From the NCBI GenBank assembly GCA_016779445.1, contig JADHNP010000002.1, positions 1 through 64,000 on the forward strand: a stretch of DNA of 64,000 bases. The letters run 5' to 3'. The translations under genes were made by a program, and so were the position numbers. Each line of letters starts with the position of its first letter. Position 1 is the first letter of the stretch. Positions 26,718-34,842 of this stretch are shown in pieces. The stretch comes from Luminiphilus sp. (lineage in GTDB: Bacteria > Pseudomonadota > Gammaproteobacteria > Pseudomonadales > Halieaceae). The notes beneath the pieces were generated by a model. The model did no database searches and was not told the DNA's origin. It worked only from the letters and a program-made list of their open reading frames with translations.

Positions 26718-27980
26718 ATGAGTAAACGCAACCTTTTTTACGCCCAGTCTGGCGGCGTGACTCCAGTAATCAACGCATCAGCTGCCGGCGTGATCCAAAC
26801 AGCAAAGCGGTACCCTGATCAGATTGGCAAAGTACTGGCTGGACAAAACGGGATTTTAGGCGCACTGCAGGAAAACCTTATCGACACTTCAAAGGAGCGC
26901 TCCCGCGCCATTGAGGGACTGATCAGCACTCCGGGGGGTGCGTTTGGTTCCTGCCGCTACAAGCTCCGAAGCCTCTCCGAAAATCGCGCCGAATATGAGC
27001 GTCTTATTGCCGTATTCGAAGCCCACAATATCGGATATTTCCTTTATAACGGCGGCGGCGACTCGGCAGATACCTGTCTCAAGGTGTCTCAAATCAGCGC
27101 CAGCATGGGATTTCCCATTCAGGCCATTCATATTCCAAAGACAATCGATAATGACTTGCCACTCACTGACAACTGCCCGGGCTTCGGCTCCGTTGCCAAA
27201 TATGTCGCCATATCGACGCGGGAGGCCGCTATGGATGTTGCGTCAATGTGTGCCACCTCTACCAAGGTCTTTATTTTGGAAGTGATGGGTCGCCACGCCG
27301 GGTGGATCGCTGGCGCCAGCGCGCTTGCAGCCAGCGAGCGCGGCGATGCGCCTCATATTATTCTTTTCCCTGAGATCGCGTTTGATCGAGACCAGTTTTT
27401 AAAGCGGGTAGCGGAGTGCGTTGAACGTTACGGCTACTGCGTGATTGTTGCCTCTGAGGGTGCTAGCACCGCCGATGGAAAATTGTTATCTGATCAGGGT
27501 GAACGGGACGCTTTTGGTCACGCTCAGCTTGGTGGCCTGGCTCCCCTACTCGCCGAAATGATTAGAGATACGCTCGGCTATAAGTATCACTGGGCGGTCG
27601 CAGACTACTTGCAACGCGCCGCGCGCCATATCGCCAGCCAAACAGATGTCGATCAGGCGTTCGCCCTGGGAAAAGCCGCGGTTCAAGTGGCAGTGGCCGG
27701 TGCAAATGCCGTAATGCCGGCCATCAAACGGACATCAAATCATCCTTACCGCTGGTCTATTGAGCCGGTGCCACTGAGTCGTGTTGCCAACCGTGAAAAG
27801 AAAATGCCGCGGCGGTTCATCACCAGAGATGGTTTTGGCATCACCCCCCAGGCAAGAGCCTATTTTGAGCCACTCATTGCTGGTGAGGCCTACCCCCAGT
27901 ACCAGCGAGGATTGCCGCGTTATACCCGTCTCAAACAGGTGTTGGTTCCGAAGCGATGTCCGTCGTGGCGAAGGCCTTAG
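26718..27980 (+). CDS. pfp: 6-phosphofructokinase, pyrophosphate-dependent type
   Basis: This 420-residue PfkA-superfamily enzyme phosphorylates fructose 6-phosphate. The active site reads NGGGDSADT (111-119), followed by PKTIDND (140-146) and MGRHAGW. An Asp after GG and the Lys of PKTIDND mark the pyrophosphate-using class; ATP enzymes have GGDG and a Gly instead of this Lys. Most PPi enzymes show GGDD or GGND; GGGD here is a variant. A PPi enzyme would be reversible and could serve both glycolysis and gluconeogenesis. It is a single gene with a promoter shared with the divergent mpl. Confidence 0.9.
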   Translation: MSKRNLFYAQSGGVTPVINASAAGVIQTAKRYPDQIGKVLAGQNGILGALQENLIDTSKERSRAIEGLISTPGGAFGSCRYKLRSLSENRAEYERLIAVFEAHNIGYFLYNGGGDSADTCLKVSQISASMGFPIQAIHIPKTIDNDLPLTDNCPGFGSVAKYVAISTREAAMDVASMCATSTKVFILEVMGRHAGWIAGASALAASERGDAPHIILFPEIAFDRDQFLKRVAECVERYGYCVIVASEGASTADGKLLSDQGERDAFGHAQLGGLAPLLAEMIRDTLGYKYHWAVADYLQRAARHIASQTDVDQAFALGKAAVQVAVAGANAVMPAIKRTSNHPYRWSIEPVPLSRVANREKKMPRRFITRDGFGITPQARAYFEPLIAGEAYPQYQRGLPRYTRLKQVLVPKRCPSWRRP

Positions 27981-28076
27981 TCGCGCACCCACTTCTCCCC
28001 AAACTGCATCGCAGTTACTGCATGGTTGAACATGGATCATGCATCATCGCGAGATGCTGAATACGCCTTTAGTCGC

Positions 28077-28784
28077 TCATACCAGCACAAACCTTGTGAA
28101 TAAATCGTCTGCATGAGGCTCCAGTAACGCCAACATGGCCAGTGCCTCATGCCGATTACCCTCAGGATCCGCTTCGCCGCGCCAGAGCGGCCAACAGAGA
28201 TCAACGCGCTGTTGTTTTTGAAGCGCTGACGCCACAGGACGGTAACTGATGTGCCACGCTTCGGGTGCGACGCCGCCGTAGTCAGCGTTATAGGGTTTGT
28301 AGAAACCCTCAGCATCATCTGCACTGATTAGCGCATCCAGCCAAAAGGTCATCTCTGCAAAAACACCATCTTGCTCGTACTCGGATGGCTCAAGCGCAGG
28401 CTGATAGTCGACGCACACTGCTGCTGCGTCCCAAATATCCAAATCGGTGCCCCAATGATGCCTCGATGTGCCTGGCAGCGCAGAAAACCGCAGGATCGCT
28501 TCCAGCCACGCTAAATCACTCACGTTTTCACGCAATAGCGGCAGACCCACAACGTCCTTGACAGGGCGAGCGCCAGTCCATTTTTGATTGATGATCTCGG
28601 TTTGGCGATCGTAGTCTCTAAAAGCCGAAGCGACCCGCAGATCAAACCCGGCAGCGGCTGCCCGTTTGGTCAGTCGATCGAACGCACCCACAGTGGCCGG
28701 CTCCGCCAAAAAGCGTTCTTGCAAGGCAGTGAGATGCCTTGAGTGGATGCCTAACACTACCGAGGCGTCCTCCACAGCGCTCAA
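28077..28784 (-). CDS. M15-family D-alanyl-D-alanine carboxypeptidase-like peptidase
   Basis: This 235-residue zinc peptidase is of the VanY/M15B type. SRHHWGTDLD carries H109 and D116, and EAWHIS carries catalytic E175 and ligand H178. SAFRDYDRQ is the conserved early motif. No signal peptide is evident, so the cell location is unclear; VanY-like enzymes trim peptidoglycan stem peptides in the envelope. It overlaps sfsA by 4 bp (ATGA). The N-terminus may have another start, since export would need one. Confidence 0.88.
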   Translation of the reverse strand: MSAVEDASVVLGIHSRHLTALQERFLAEPATVGAFDRLTKRAAAAGFDLRVASAFRDYDRQTEIINQKWTGARPVKDVVGLPLLRENVSDLAWLEAILRFSALPGTSRHHWGTDLDIWDAAAVCVDYQPALEPSEYEQDGVFAEMTFWLDALISADDAEGFYKPYNADYGGVAPEAWHISYRPVASALQKQQRVDLCWPLWRGEADPEGNRHEALAMLALLEPHADDLFTRFVLV

Positions 28785-29479
28785 TCCTCCACACCCACCA
28801 GACGTTGAGGATAAATGCCACTAGTGGTGATGTCATTGAAAAGCGTATAAATCTCAAGCCCATTTGCAACGGCCCACTCCAGGTGTTGGGCGTAGGCCGG
28901 ATCGATATGTTGGGCCGGTGATACAACCCGAATACCGGTGTGCATGACACAAAATATCAGTAGGACTCGGTAACCTTTTTGTCTCGCCGCCACCAACTCA
29001 CATAAGTGCTTGGTTGCTCGAGTGCTGACAGCGTCGGGGAAGGCCCCCTCTCCCTCACCTAAATGCAATGAAACTGCCTTCACCTCAATGAAAACACCTT
29101 GCTTCCAGTCAATGAAAAAGTCAGCTCGTGATCGCGCACCTAATGGTTTTTCGCGACACCAGGGGGCCTCAGTAGGCCATAAAAAGGCAAAAAAACCATG
29201 CTCAATAGCTTCTGCCACTACCCGGTTCGCGAGTGCCGCATGAACACAGACCAAACCCGTGTCCGTTTCTACCAGCTCCCAAGTCCATTTGAACTTGCGG
29301 TGTTGTGCGTCATGAAACGATAACCAGATCTTGCCCCCGGAGGGCTGGCAGCCCGTCATGGCCCCCGTATTGGGGCAATGGGCGCAAATTAGGTCACTCG
29401 TCGCAGAGAGTCGCACATCGGCGATAAACCGCTTATAACGCTTTATTAGTCGCCCCTCCGCAAGTTCTGGAAAATCCAT
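28781..29479 (-). CDS. sfsA: Sugar fermentation stimulation protein SfsA
   Basis: This 232-residue protein is of the SfsA family, which has a nuclease-like fold and may bind DNA. The start MDFPELAEGRLIKRYKRF is the usual N-terminus, so I take the ATG at 29479 and not the in-frame ATG 30 bp upstream. HCPNTGAMTGC and the nuclease-like IEVKAVSL and RATKHL segments are present. SfsA next to dksA is a common gammaproteobacterial arrangement; here they are divergent across 170 bp. The gene is followed, with a 4-bp overlap, by the M15 peptidase. Confidence 0.95.
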   Translation of the reverse strand: MDFPELAEGRLIKRYKRFIADVRLSATSDLICAHCPNTGAMTGCQPSGGKIWLSFHDAQHRKFKWTWELVETDTGLVCVHAALANRVVAEAIEHGFFAFLWPTEAPWCREKPLGARSRADFFIDWKQGVFIEVKAVSLHLGEGEGAFPDAVSTRATKHLCELVAARQKGYRVLLIFCVMHTGIRVVSPAQHIDPAYAQHLEWAVANGLEIYTLFNDITTSGIYPQRLVGVED

Positions 29480-29649
29480 ACCCCTCAACCGTCTGTGCCA
29501 GTGGCGCAAATGATAAAGCTTTAGATCACTGAAGCGTCAACAAACCCAAAATCACCCCTAGCACCAATCGAAGAGATCTGATAGTTTGCGTCGCCCCGAA
29601 AGAGAACTGGCGGTGTATGCCGCGCGACACAAAGAGGGAAATCATCATC

Positions 29650-30423
29650 ATGGCCAGTCGAAAACCCGCCAGTGCCAAGGTCAAAAAAGCACCTGCTAAA
29701 AAGAAAGCAGTAGCCAAAAAGGCGCCCGCTAAAAAGAAAGCAGTAGCTAAAAAGGCGCCCGCTAAAAAGAAAGCAGTAGCCAAAAAGGCGCCCGCTAAAA
29801 AGAACGCAGTAGCCAAAAAGGCGCCCGCTAAAAAGAACGCAGTAGCCAAAAAGGCGCCCGCTAAAAAGAACGCAGTAGCCAAAAAGGCGCCCGCTAAAAA
29901 ACAAACAGCAGTCAAAAAAGTAGCCGCTCACACCGCGAGAAAAGCACCTGCAAAGGCAGCAACCTCAGCCAAAAGAAAGCCAAAATTGGCACGGGCGGTT
30001 GGTCAGCTGCAAAACTTCGATGATTTCAAGCCCTACAAGCCCGGACGCGGTGAAAGCTACATGAACGATGAACAAATTGAGCACTTCCGCGGTATCTTGC
30101 TCAATTGGCGAGGGGAACTTGTTGACGAAGTCACGCGCACGGTCTCCCACATGAAAGACGAGGCCGCGAACTTCCCTGATCCAGCTGACCGAGCAACGCA
30201 AGAAGAGGAATTCAGCCTCGAACTGCGAACAAGGGACAGAGAGCGAAAACTCATCAAGAAAATAGATTCCACACTTGATCGGCTACAAAGTGACGACTAC
30301 GGCTATTGTGACGCCTGCGGCATCGAGATCGGGGTCCAACGCCTTGAAGCTCGACCCACCGCTACGCTTTGCATCGACTGTAAAACGCTGGCTGAAATAA
30401 AGGAAAGACAGGAACTGGGTTGA
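29650..30423 (+). CDS. dksA: DksA-family RNA polymerase-binding protein with histone H1-like N-terminal repeat tail
   Basis: This 257-residue protein has two parts. The first 110 residues are an almost pure Lys/Ala/Pro tail built from seven 11-residue units ([11 protein letters not shown] and variants), like histone H1 or AlgP. The last 145 are DksA: a coiled-coil (about 140-210), an acidic tip segment ([10 protein letters not shown]) and a four-Cys zinc finger, CDACG...CIDC. DksA acts with ppGpp in the secondary channel of RNA polymerase. The tail should bind nucleic acid. The ATG at 29650 is preceded by GAGGG; an upstream in-frame ATG (29617) adds 11 unlikely residues. The gene precedes gluQ by 16 bp, the usual order. 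Confidence 0.93.
   Translation: MASRKPASAKVKKAPAKKKAVAKKAPAKKKAVAKKAPAKKKAVAKKAPAKKNAVAKKAPAKKNAVAKKAPAKKNAVAKKAPAKKQTAVKKVAAHTARKAPAKAATSAKRKPKLARAVGQLQNFDDFKPYKPGRGESYMNDEQIEHFRGILLNWRGELVDEVTRTVSHMKDEAANFPDPADRATQEEEFSLELRTRDRERKLIKKIDSTLDRLQSDDYGYCDACGIEIGVQRLEARPTATLCIDCKTLAEIKERQELG
29683..29913 (+). repeat. Seven tandem 33-bp repeats inside dksA
   Basis: Units begin at 29683, 29716, 29749, 29782, 29815, 29848 and 29881, exactly 33 bp apart. They differ at a few bases only (AAAG or AACG in the eighth codon). The seventh has drifted (KKQTAVKK). The near-identity suggests recent unequal duplication and a unit number that may vary between strains. It is coding, with no spacers, so it is not a CRISPR array. 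Confidence 0.95.
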
Positions 30424-30439
30424 ACCGCCTAGGCCCGAT

Positions 30440-31306
30440 GTGAGCTCAACAAGCTACCGGGGTAGGTTTGCTCCTTCGCCGACGGGCCCACTGCACCTCG
30501 GCTCAATGGTGGCGGCGGTGGCGAGCTTTCTGGATGCGCGACAGAACAGAGGGGCTTGGCATCTCCGGATAGACGACATAGATCCCCCACGACAAATCAA
30601 CGGTAGCGTCGAGGGCATACTGTCGACACTTATCCAACATGGCCTGCAGTGGGACGGCCCCGTCGCCTATCAATCACACTCTGCCCCAGCCTACGAGCAA
30701 GCGCTGCAGCAACTCGAGGATGATGGCTGGCTTTTTAGATGCCTATGCACTCGCACCCATCTCAATGCGTTGGGGGCGTGTGGTCAAAATTGTCAAGAAA
30801 TCTCGATAGACAGAGAGGCACCACACAGCCTCCGGGTCAGAGTGAAAGTCGGCGACATGTGCGGCTTTGAGGATGGCTTTCTCGGTTTTCAACCGGTTGT
30901 GGAAAACGACATACCGGTTGATTTCATTGTCCGGCGGCGCGATGGCCTTTTCGCCTACCAACTTGCGGCTGCTATCGACGATGCCATACCCCGTCACACT
31001 CATGTGGTGCGAGGCGCCGACCTCCTCAAATCGACACATCGACAACGGTGGCTGCATCACATCCTCGGTTTAACCTCTCCGCACTACTCGCATGTGCCCG
31101 TGATTTACGACGAGAATGGAAATAAGTTAAGCAAACAAACGGGAGCGAAAGCCGTCAGCGCCTCAATACCGGCCAATACTCTCCGGCGCTGTCTCCAGCA
31201 CCTGTCACAATCCGCCCCCCCCCCTTCTGCGGTAACCACGAGCGAGATCCTCGATCATGCACTAGATTGCTGGACTGGCACACGCAGCACCTTACCAGTA
31301 ACATAA
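30440..31306 (+). CDS. gluQ: Glutamyl-Q tRNA(Asp) synthetase
   Basis: This 288-residue truncated glutamyl-tRNA synthetase paralogue attaches glutamate to queuosine in tRNA-Asp. The HIGH-like motif is in APSPTGPLHLGS (about 11-22), a zinc-binding Cys pattern follows at about 95-120 (CLCTRTHLNALGACGQNC), and the KMSKS-like segment is NKLSKQTGAK. The anticodon-binding domain of GluRS is absent, as expected. The start codon is GTG at 30440, 16 bp after dksA, and the two genes form the usual pair. Confidence 0.95.
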   Translation: MSSTSYRGRFAPSPTGPLHLGSMVAAVASFLDARQNRGAWHLRIDDIDPPRQINGSVEGILSTLIQHGLQWDGPVAYQSHSAPAYEQALQQLEDDGWLFRCLCTRTHLNALGACGQNCQEISIDREAPHSLRVRVKVGDMCGFEDGFLGFQPVVENDIPVDFIVRRRDGLFAYQLAAAIDDAIPRHTHVVRGADLLKSTHRQRWLHHILGLTSPHYSHVPVIYDENGNKLSKQTGAKAVSASIPANTLRRCLQHLSQSAPPPSAVTTSEILDHALDCWTGTRSTLPVT

Positions 31307-31379
31307 GGTGTTACGTTTTCACTCGCCCGGTGACGCCGAGTGGTTACACTGCCGAAAATCAACCAAGGCGGAGAGGGCC

Positions 31380-32729
31380 ATGCAAGTACGCCTAATTGAC
31401 TCATGCCAAAAGTTGTTCGAAAAAATTCGGGCGGCAGTGGCTGAACACGATATTGAAGTCGTGCACGACACTCACTTTGATCCGGAAGGACAAGAATGGC
31501 TAGGTCAGCAGTCAGACCTTATCGTCATCGGCGACTATGATGATAGCCAGAATCCCGGCTCAATCCAGAAAGCTTGCTGGCCAACACCGGTGGTGCGCCT
31601 GTCAAATCAGGTGGATACCGCTACTGCACTGGCCGCTGGAAGAGAGGGAGCGCTGGATATCTATGATCGCTCCGCCGCCATAGGAGACGTCACTCAGTGG
31701 CTCGTGCAACTCTGTGCCGAGAATGCCAAGCTCACGACAGAGCGCGCACAAGGAAGGGAATTCCAAAGCAAACACTGCCCGGCGATGCGGTCCTTAAAAA
31801 ACATGGCTCTGCGAGTCGCGCAAACCGACTCTACAGTGCTGATTACCGGTGAAACGGGAACAGGTAAAGAGTTGGCTGCGCGGCAGGTGCACACTGTCAG
31901 CGAACGCCGAATGGCGCCATTGATTACAGTCAATTGTGCCGCGATTCCCGATACATTGATCGAATCTGAACTCTTCGGCTACGAAAAGGGCGCTTTTACG
32001 GGCGCGACGAGCAACCATATCGGACTGATTGAGGCTGCTGATGGGGGCACTTTGTTTCTTGATGAGATTGGTGAGCTGCCACTAGCGGCTCAAGCGAGAC
32101 TGCTTCGATTCCTACAGGAAGGGGAAATTCGACAAATCGGTTCGGTCGTCACCAAGCGCGTCAATGTGCGTCTCATTTGCGCGACCCATCGGGATCTTGC
32201 CCAATTGGCCGCCAAAAACGATTTTCGCAAAGACCTGTTTTACAGGATCGACGTGCTGCGACTCGATGTCCCGCCTCTGCGAGATCGTGGGGAAGACATT
32301 ATAGATATGGCTCAATGGTTCATTGAGCAGTTGGCCGTTAAGCTGGGAGTACCCCCGCGACCGCTTGACCTTCTCAGTCAGCGACTGATTTCCGGACATC
32401 ACTGGCCGGGTAATGTCAGAGAACTGCAGAATGTGATTGAAAGGGCATTGGTAATGTCCACCGGTCCCACCCTGCAGATCGATTTACCCAGTGAAGCAAA
32501 CGCCGTCGAACCGAGCCTTTCAGAACCACCCGCTTCTCCGTCATCAACAGAGGTCATCGAGTCATCGGACGAGCTCTCTTTGGAAGACTACTTTCAGCGC
32601 TTTGTCCTCGAGCATCAAGAAGCCATGAATGAGACCGAGTTAGCACAAAAACTCGGCATTAGCCGCAAATGCCTGTGGGAGCGTCGACAGCGCTTTGGCA
32701 TACCCCGCAGCAAACAAAAATTAGCCTGA
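31380..32729 (+). CDS. Sigma54-dependent activator at the cbrB position, with degenerate receiver domain
   Basis: This 449-residue NtrC-type protein has Walker A GETGTGKE (157-164), the sigma54-contacting GAFTGA (204-209), Walker B GGTLFLDEIGEL, and a C-terminal Fis-type helix-turn-helix ending LGISRKCLWERRQRFGIPR. The N-terminal about 110 residues look like a receiver domain but lack the acidic pair after strand 1 (LIDSC), an obvious phosphorylation Asp and the late Lys. I choose the ATG at 31380 because GGAGAGGG precedes it; a GTG at 31308 adds a poor tail. It sits between gluQ and pcnB, where Pseudomonas has cbrA-cbrB; no cbrA is present. It is probably a CbrB relative working without phosphorylation. 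Confidence 0.85.
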   Translation: MQVRLIDSCQKLFEKIRAAVAEHDIEVVHDTHFDPEGQEWLGQQSDLIVIGDYDDSQNPGSIQKACWPTPVVRLSNQVDTATALAAGREGALDIYDRSAAIGDVTQWLVQLCAENAKLTTERAQGREFQSKHCPAMRSLKNMALRVAQTDSTVLITGETGTGKELAARQVHTVSERRMAPLITVNCAAIPDTLIESELFGYEKGAFTGATSNHIGLIEAADGGTLFLDEIGELPLAAQARLLRFLQEGEIRQIGSVVTKRVNVRLICATHRDLAQLAAKNDFRKDLFYRIDVLRLDVPPLRDRGEDIIDMAQWFIEQLAVKLGVPPRPLDLLSQRLISGHHWPGNVRELQNVIERALVMSTGPTLQIDLPSEANAVEPSLSEPPASPSSTEVIESSDELSLEDYFQRFVLEHQEAMNETELAQKLGISRKCLWERRQRFGIPRSKQKLA

Positions 32730-32749
32730 GCAAGGCAGCCTCAGTGCAG

Positions 32750-32780
32750 ATAAGTAACAGCGAAGTGCAAATACGTAACA
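32750..32780 (+). promoter_or_regulatory. Candidate activator half-sites (two direct GTAACA repeats)
   Basis: ATAAGTAACA (32750-32759) and ATACGTAACA (32771-32780) are direct repeats 21 bp apart, two helix turns. The second is followed by TGTTGC, a near-inverted partner. They lie 101-131 bp upstream of the predicted sigma54 start site, a normal distance for an enhancer. From memory, GTAACA is the half-site of the Pseudomonas CbrB operator. The link to the adjacent activator is inference. Confidence 0.5.
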
Positions 32781-32854
32781 CTGTTGCCCACGACACTGAG
32801 TCAAATTAGGTCAAAAAATGAACAACTACCTGTTTATCGACAATTTTTACAAAG

Positions 32855-32870
32855 TGGCACACAACCTGCT
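32855..32870 (+). promoter_or_regulatory. Sigma54 (-24/-12) promoter
   Basis: TGGCAC-ACAAC-CTGCT matches the sigma54 consensus TGGCAC-N5-TTGCW at all but one position, with GG and GC exactly 10 bp apart. Position -12 is at 32869, so transcription should begin near 32881. It lies just downstream of a sigma54 activator gene. Confidence 0.7.
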
Positions 32871-32880
32871 GTATTCAAGG

Positions 32881-32986
32881 GAGAGCCAAAATAATAAAAA
32901 GTGGCCCAATAAAAATAACGATGTCATAACGGACCTGGGTGGGGGAGGAAACTTCCCCATGTTTCGTTGTACCCCCCGCATTTTTT
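32881..32986 (+). ncRNA. Candidate CrcZ-like Hfq-binding small RNA
   Basis: The RNA is predicted from the sigma54 promoter at 32855-32870 to the T-run at 32981-32986, about 106 nt. It carries two A-rich stretches made of four ARN triplets each (32890-32901 and 32908-32919), the kind bound by the distal face of Hfq. The first is in the loop of a GCCA/TGGC stem. The 3' part is a GC hairpin followed by TTTTTT. In Pseudomonas the sigma54-dependent crcZ RNA, which titrates Hfq/Crc, lies in exactly this place between cbrB and pcnB but is about four times longer. Existence and function here are inferred from position and motifs. Confidence 0.55.
32939..32986 (+). terminator. Intrinsic terminator of the candidate small RNA
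   Basis: GTGGGGG (32939-32945) pairs with CCCCCGC (32973-32979), with one G.T pair. A T6 run follows at 32981-32986. The 27-nt loop can itself form GGGGA/TCCCC as an alternative stem. It ends about 94 bp before the pcnB start. Confidence 0.5.
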
Positions 32987-33079
32987 CAGCACTCCCGGAC
33001 TACTCGCGTGCTCCCTTCGCTATAGCTTTCCGTGGCAGCGTTACCGCGCCCGCTGCCAAATCGTGGGTAAGCCCCTGAT

Positions 33080-34351
33080 GTGCAAACTGCTGAGCGCCCT
33101 ACTATGAGGCTTGACCCTACTGCCTTTTCCAAGGGGGCATTGCAGGTTGTCGCGCATCTGCAGCGTTCGGGCTTTGAAGCCTATGTGGTGGGAGGCGCCA
33201 TTCGCGATCTATTGTTGGGCAAGCAACCTAAAGATTTTGACATTGCCACTAACGCCACGCCTGAAGAGATCAAGCAATGCTTTCGGAACGCGCGGATCAT
33301 TGGCCGGCGCTTTCAAATCGTCCATGTCCGAGCAGGTGGCGAGATAATCGAGGTCACCACCTTCCGAGGACACCATGATGCCGGTCAATCCAATAAAACT
33401 GCTCAAGCAGCCCAATCTGGGCGACTTTTGCGCGATAACGTATACGGCACCCTTGAAGAAGACTCTTTTCGGCGTGATCTGACCATCAATGCCCTGTATT
33501 ACAACACCACCACCCATCAACTCATCGATCTGCTGAACGGTGCTGATGACATCAGCGCACAACTGATCAGAATCATCGGGAAACCATTCGATCGCTATAC
33601 GGAAGATCCCGTTCGCATGCTCAGGGTAGTCCGTTTTGCCGCCCGATTGGGCTTCGATCTGGAAGGCGATACAGAGGCTGCTATTGGCGAAGCCCGCCAT
33701 CTACTCGCGGATATCCCGACTGCGAGGCTCTTTGATGAATGGCTGAAGCTCTTCATGAATGGGTTCTCTGAGCCCACCTTTTTGCTTCTGTCGCACTTCG
33801 ATTTGTTGTCCCTGCTCATGGGTGACAACGTCAGCATTAGTGAGTCCAAAGAAGGCGCGTACGCGTTGCAGAAAAAAGCCCTCAAAAATACGGACCAGCG
33901 CGTTGCCGACGGGCGTCCAGTCACCCCCGCCTTCCTTTTAGCGGCACTCTACTGGCCCGCTGCAGAGCACCGCAGCGCTGCACTTGCCGCAGGCGGCGAA
34001 GCACCCATTCAAGCCATGCACAGTGCGGGTCAGCAGATTGTTCTGGAAGCCTGCCGCAGACTCACCGTACCGAAACGTTTCTCGCTAGCCATGCGGGATA
34101 TTTGGGATCTTCAGCCGCGGCTAGAGCGTATGCAGCCAAAAAAAGTGCGGGACCTGCTAGCGAACAGATGGTTTAGAGCTGCTTTTGATCTACTCCTGCT
34201 CAGAGAGCAGACGAGCAACATGTCGACTCACTGCAGCGAGTTCTGGGAGCACAAACAGGCGCAATATCCTGAACTGGTTGGCAGCGCGAGAGGCAGGTCA
34301 GAAAAACCAGCTTCCCGTGGCCGTCGGCGCAGGCGCCCCCCCAATCCATGA
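33080..34351 (+). CDS. pcnB: Poly(A) polymerase I
   Basis: This 423-residue class II nucleotidyltransferase adds poly(A) tails to RNA and marks it for decay. The catalytic region has VGGAIRDLLLG (36-46) and DFDIATNATPEE (52-63, metal-binding Asp pair). RNA-binding and C-terminal basic (RGRRRRRPPNP) parts follow. The frame is closed upstream by a stop at 33068. The GTG at 33080 gives the longest protein; the ATG at 33104 (MRLDPTAF) is an equally possible start. It lies downstream of the candidate small RNA, in the same place as in Pseudomonas, and overlaps folK by 4 bp. Confidence 0.95.
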   Translation: MQTAERPTMRLDPTAFSKGALQVVAHLQRSGFEAYVVGGAIRDLLLGKQPKDFDIATNATPEEIKQCFRNARIIGRRFQIVHVRAGGEIIEVTTFRGHHDAGQSNKTAQAAQSGRLLRDNVYGTLEEDSFRRDLTINALYYNTTTHQLIDLLNGADDISAQLIRIIGKPFDRYTEDPVRMLRVVRFAARLGFDLEGDTEAAIGEARHLLADIPTARLFDEWLKLFMNGFSEPTFLLLSHFDLLSLLMGDNVSISESKEGAYALQKKALKNTDQRVADGRPVTPAFLLAALYWPAAEHRSAALAAGGEAPIQAMHSAGQQIVLEACRRLTVPKRFSLAMRDIWDLQPRLERMQPKKVRDLLANRWFRAAFDLLLLREQTSNMSTHCSEFWEHKQAQYPELVGSARGRSEKPASRGRRRRRPPNP

Positions 34352-34842
34352 GTAGCATATTTGTCGGAATTGGCTCTAACATTGAAGAGCCCATGGGCCA
34401 ACTTGCGATCGCTTACCGGTACCTACGTGATCACACTCTCATGCAAACTTTGGCTGCCTCAAGCGTGTATTTATCCTCGCCGCAAGGACCCGACGACCAG
34501 CCTGATTTTTACAATGCAGTTGTACGAATCCACTCTATAGTTCAGCCCATGGCCCTACTGAAAATACTCCAGGAGATCGAGTCGCAAATGGGGCGCGTCC
34601 GCACACGACGCTGGGGAGAACGGTGTATCGATCTAGACCTTTTGCTCTTTGACGACCTGATAATGCACTCCGATAAATTGGATATCCCCCATCCACGAGC
34701 TCATGAGCGCCGCTTCGTTCTTGATCCACTCATCGAGTTACTTGGAGAAGCGCATGCTCTACCGGGCAAAGGGCCACTCGGACAACTTAGATCACGATGC
34801 AGCGAGCAAGCGATTCGCGTATTGTGCGAGTTTCCAGAATGA
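34348..34842 (+). CDS. folK: 2-amino-4-hydroxy-6-hydroxymethyldihydropteridine pyrophosphokinase
   Basis: This 164-residue enzyme transfers pyrophosphate from ATP to the pterin in folate synthesis. The conserved features are VGIGSNIEEP at the start, TRRWGERCIDLDLLLFDD (about 90-107, metal-binding DLD) and IPHPRAHERRFVLDPL. It overlaps pcnB by 4 bp (ATGA) and the next kinase gene by 4 bp, so translation is coupled along the operon. The partner gene folP lies far away in this window (56448-57308). Confidence 0.96.
   Translation: MSSIFVGIGSNIEEPMGQLAIAYRYLRDHTLMQTLAASSVYLSSPQGPDDQPDFYNAVVRIHSIVQPMALLKILQEIESQMGRVRTRRWGERCIDLDLLLFDDLIMHSDKLDIPHPRAHERRFVLDPLIELLGEAHALPGKGPLGQLRSRCSEQAIRVLCEFPE

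Noticed and set aside
29683..29913. Evenly spaced repeats suggesting a CRISPR array
   Set aside because: The units are directly adjacent, with no spacers, and encode protein in one frame.
29521..29931. Long minus-strand frames with repeated [14 protein letters not shown] units
   Set aside because: They are mirror images of the Lys/Ala/Pro repeat of dksA; a short tandem repeat keeps several frames open. The plus frame continues into a real DksA domain.
32818..33078. 86-codon open frame upstream of pcnB
   Set aside because: It spans the sigma54 promoter, the A-rich motifs and the terminator-like stem, has a poor start site, and its amino-acid make-up changes abruptly halfway. The RNA reading explains the region better.
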